Part shown: in pieces, positions 63,219 to 64,000 of the stretch
Numbering within the stretch: the stretch's first letter is position 1
Layout of the letters: every line of letters begins with the position of its first letter
Assembly (NCBI RefSeq): GCF_024360925.2
Contig: NZ_CP113517.1
Coordinates: 2,852,001 to 2,916,000 of the forward strand
Reading direction: 5' to 3'
DNA length: 64,000 nucleotides
Source of the DNA: Methylomonas rapida
GTDB lineage: Bacteria > Pseudomonadota > Gammaproteobacteria > Methylococcales > Methylomonadaceae
The notes under the pieces: model-generated
Database searches by the model: none
What the model saw: the letters and a program-made list of their open reading frames with translations, nothing else
Told to the model about the DNA's origin: nothing
Position numbers and translations under genes: made by a program

Positions 63219-64000
<782 letters not shown>

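Overview
The window looks like chromosomal DNA of a gammaproteobacterium with about 50-55% GC. The gene set and protein style (class II NrdJab reductase, large fused flavoproteins, MtnA next to CysZ) would fit a Methylococcales-type methanotroph such as Methylomonas or Methylobacter. That placement is inference: no methane-oxidation gene is present, and the partial 23S rRNA at the right end would settle it.

Layout. 1-3793: minus-strand translation operon tRNA-Val, thrS, infC (ATC start), rpmI, rplT, then pheS running off the left edge. 3913-7830: one 1305-residue FAD/Fe-S oxidoreductase with a perfect inverted repeat just upstream. 8348-10328: mtnA, cysZ and a DUF1289 protein with overlapping ends. 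10376-20926: housekeeping and stress genes: an arylamine acetyltransferase, a small secreted protein, an NRAMP-like transporter, a DUF3592 membrane protein, a YebC regulator, exonuclease III, PAP2 phosphatase with DgkA, a nitroreductase, Hsp33 and MsrA. A short non-coding element with inverted-repeat ends lies at 15069-15180. 21042-32394: a four-PAS hybrid kinase, trkH, secF with no secD beside it, a 1222-residue GltD/FNR fusion, and a cation/proton antiporter. 32638-42: cold-shock gene with its promoter and terminator. 33155-36254: Gdx/SugE, TusB, a two-cysteine DsrC and RimO on the minus strand, with a PilZ protein divergent. 36362-39808: mfd.

40998-44624: class II ribonucleotide reductase, split into nrdJa and nrdJb, with two NrdR-type boxes 32 bp apart upstream. 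A DUF4160/DUF2442 pair is inserted between the two halves. 44625-47019 is an accessory patch against the 3' end of tRNA-Met(CAU): an IS1380-type transposase, two small unknown genes, and a periodic array of six short palindromes. 47144-53003: ychF, a rhomboid protease and hrpA.

53137-62862 holds the most unusual gene sets. On the minus strand, one protein fuses a TRAP-type (DctP) receptor to an ABC-type (LivJ-like) receptor and overlaps the gene of a hybrid sensor kinase, which suggests a two-receptor signalling system. Divergent from it is an operon of a 48-codon secreted peptide, XpaC, TelA, an SPFH/GYF protein and a zinc-ribbon membrane protein. It combines parts that in Bacillus lie in two separate envelope-stress loci. 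The window closes with a terminator, 5S rRNA and the 3' part of 23S rRNA, all on the minus strand.
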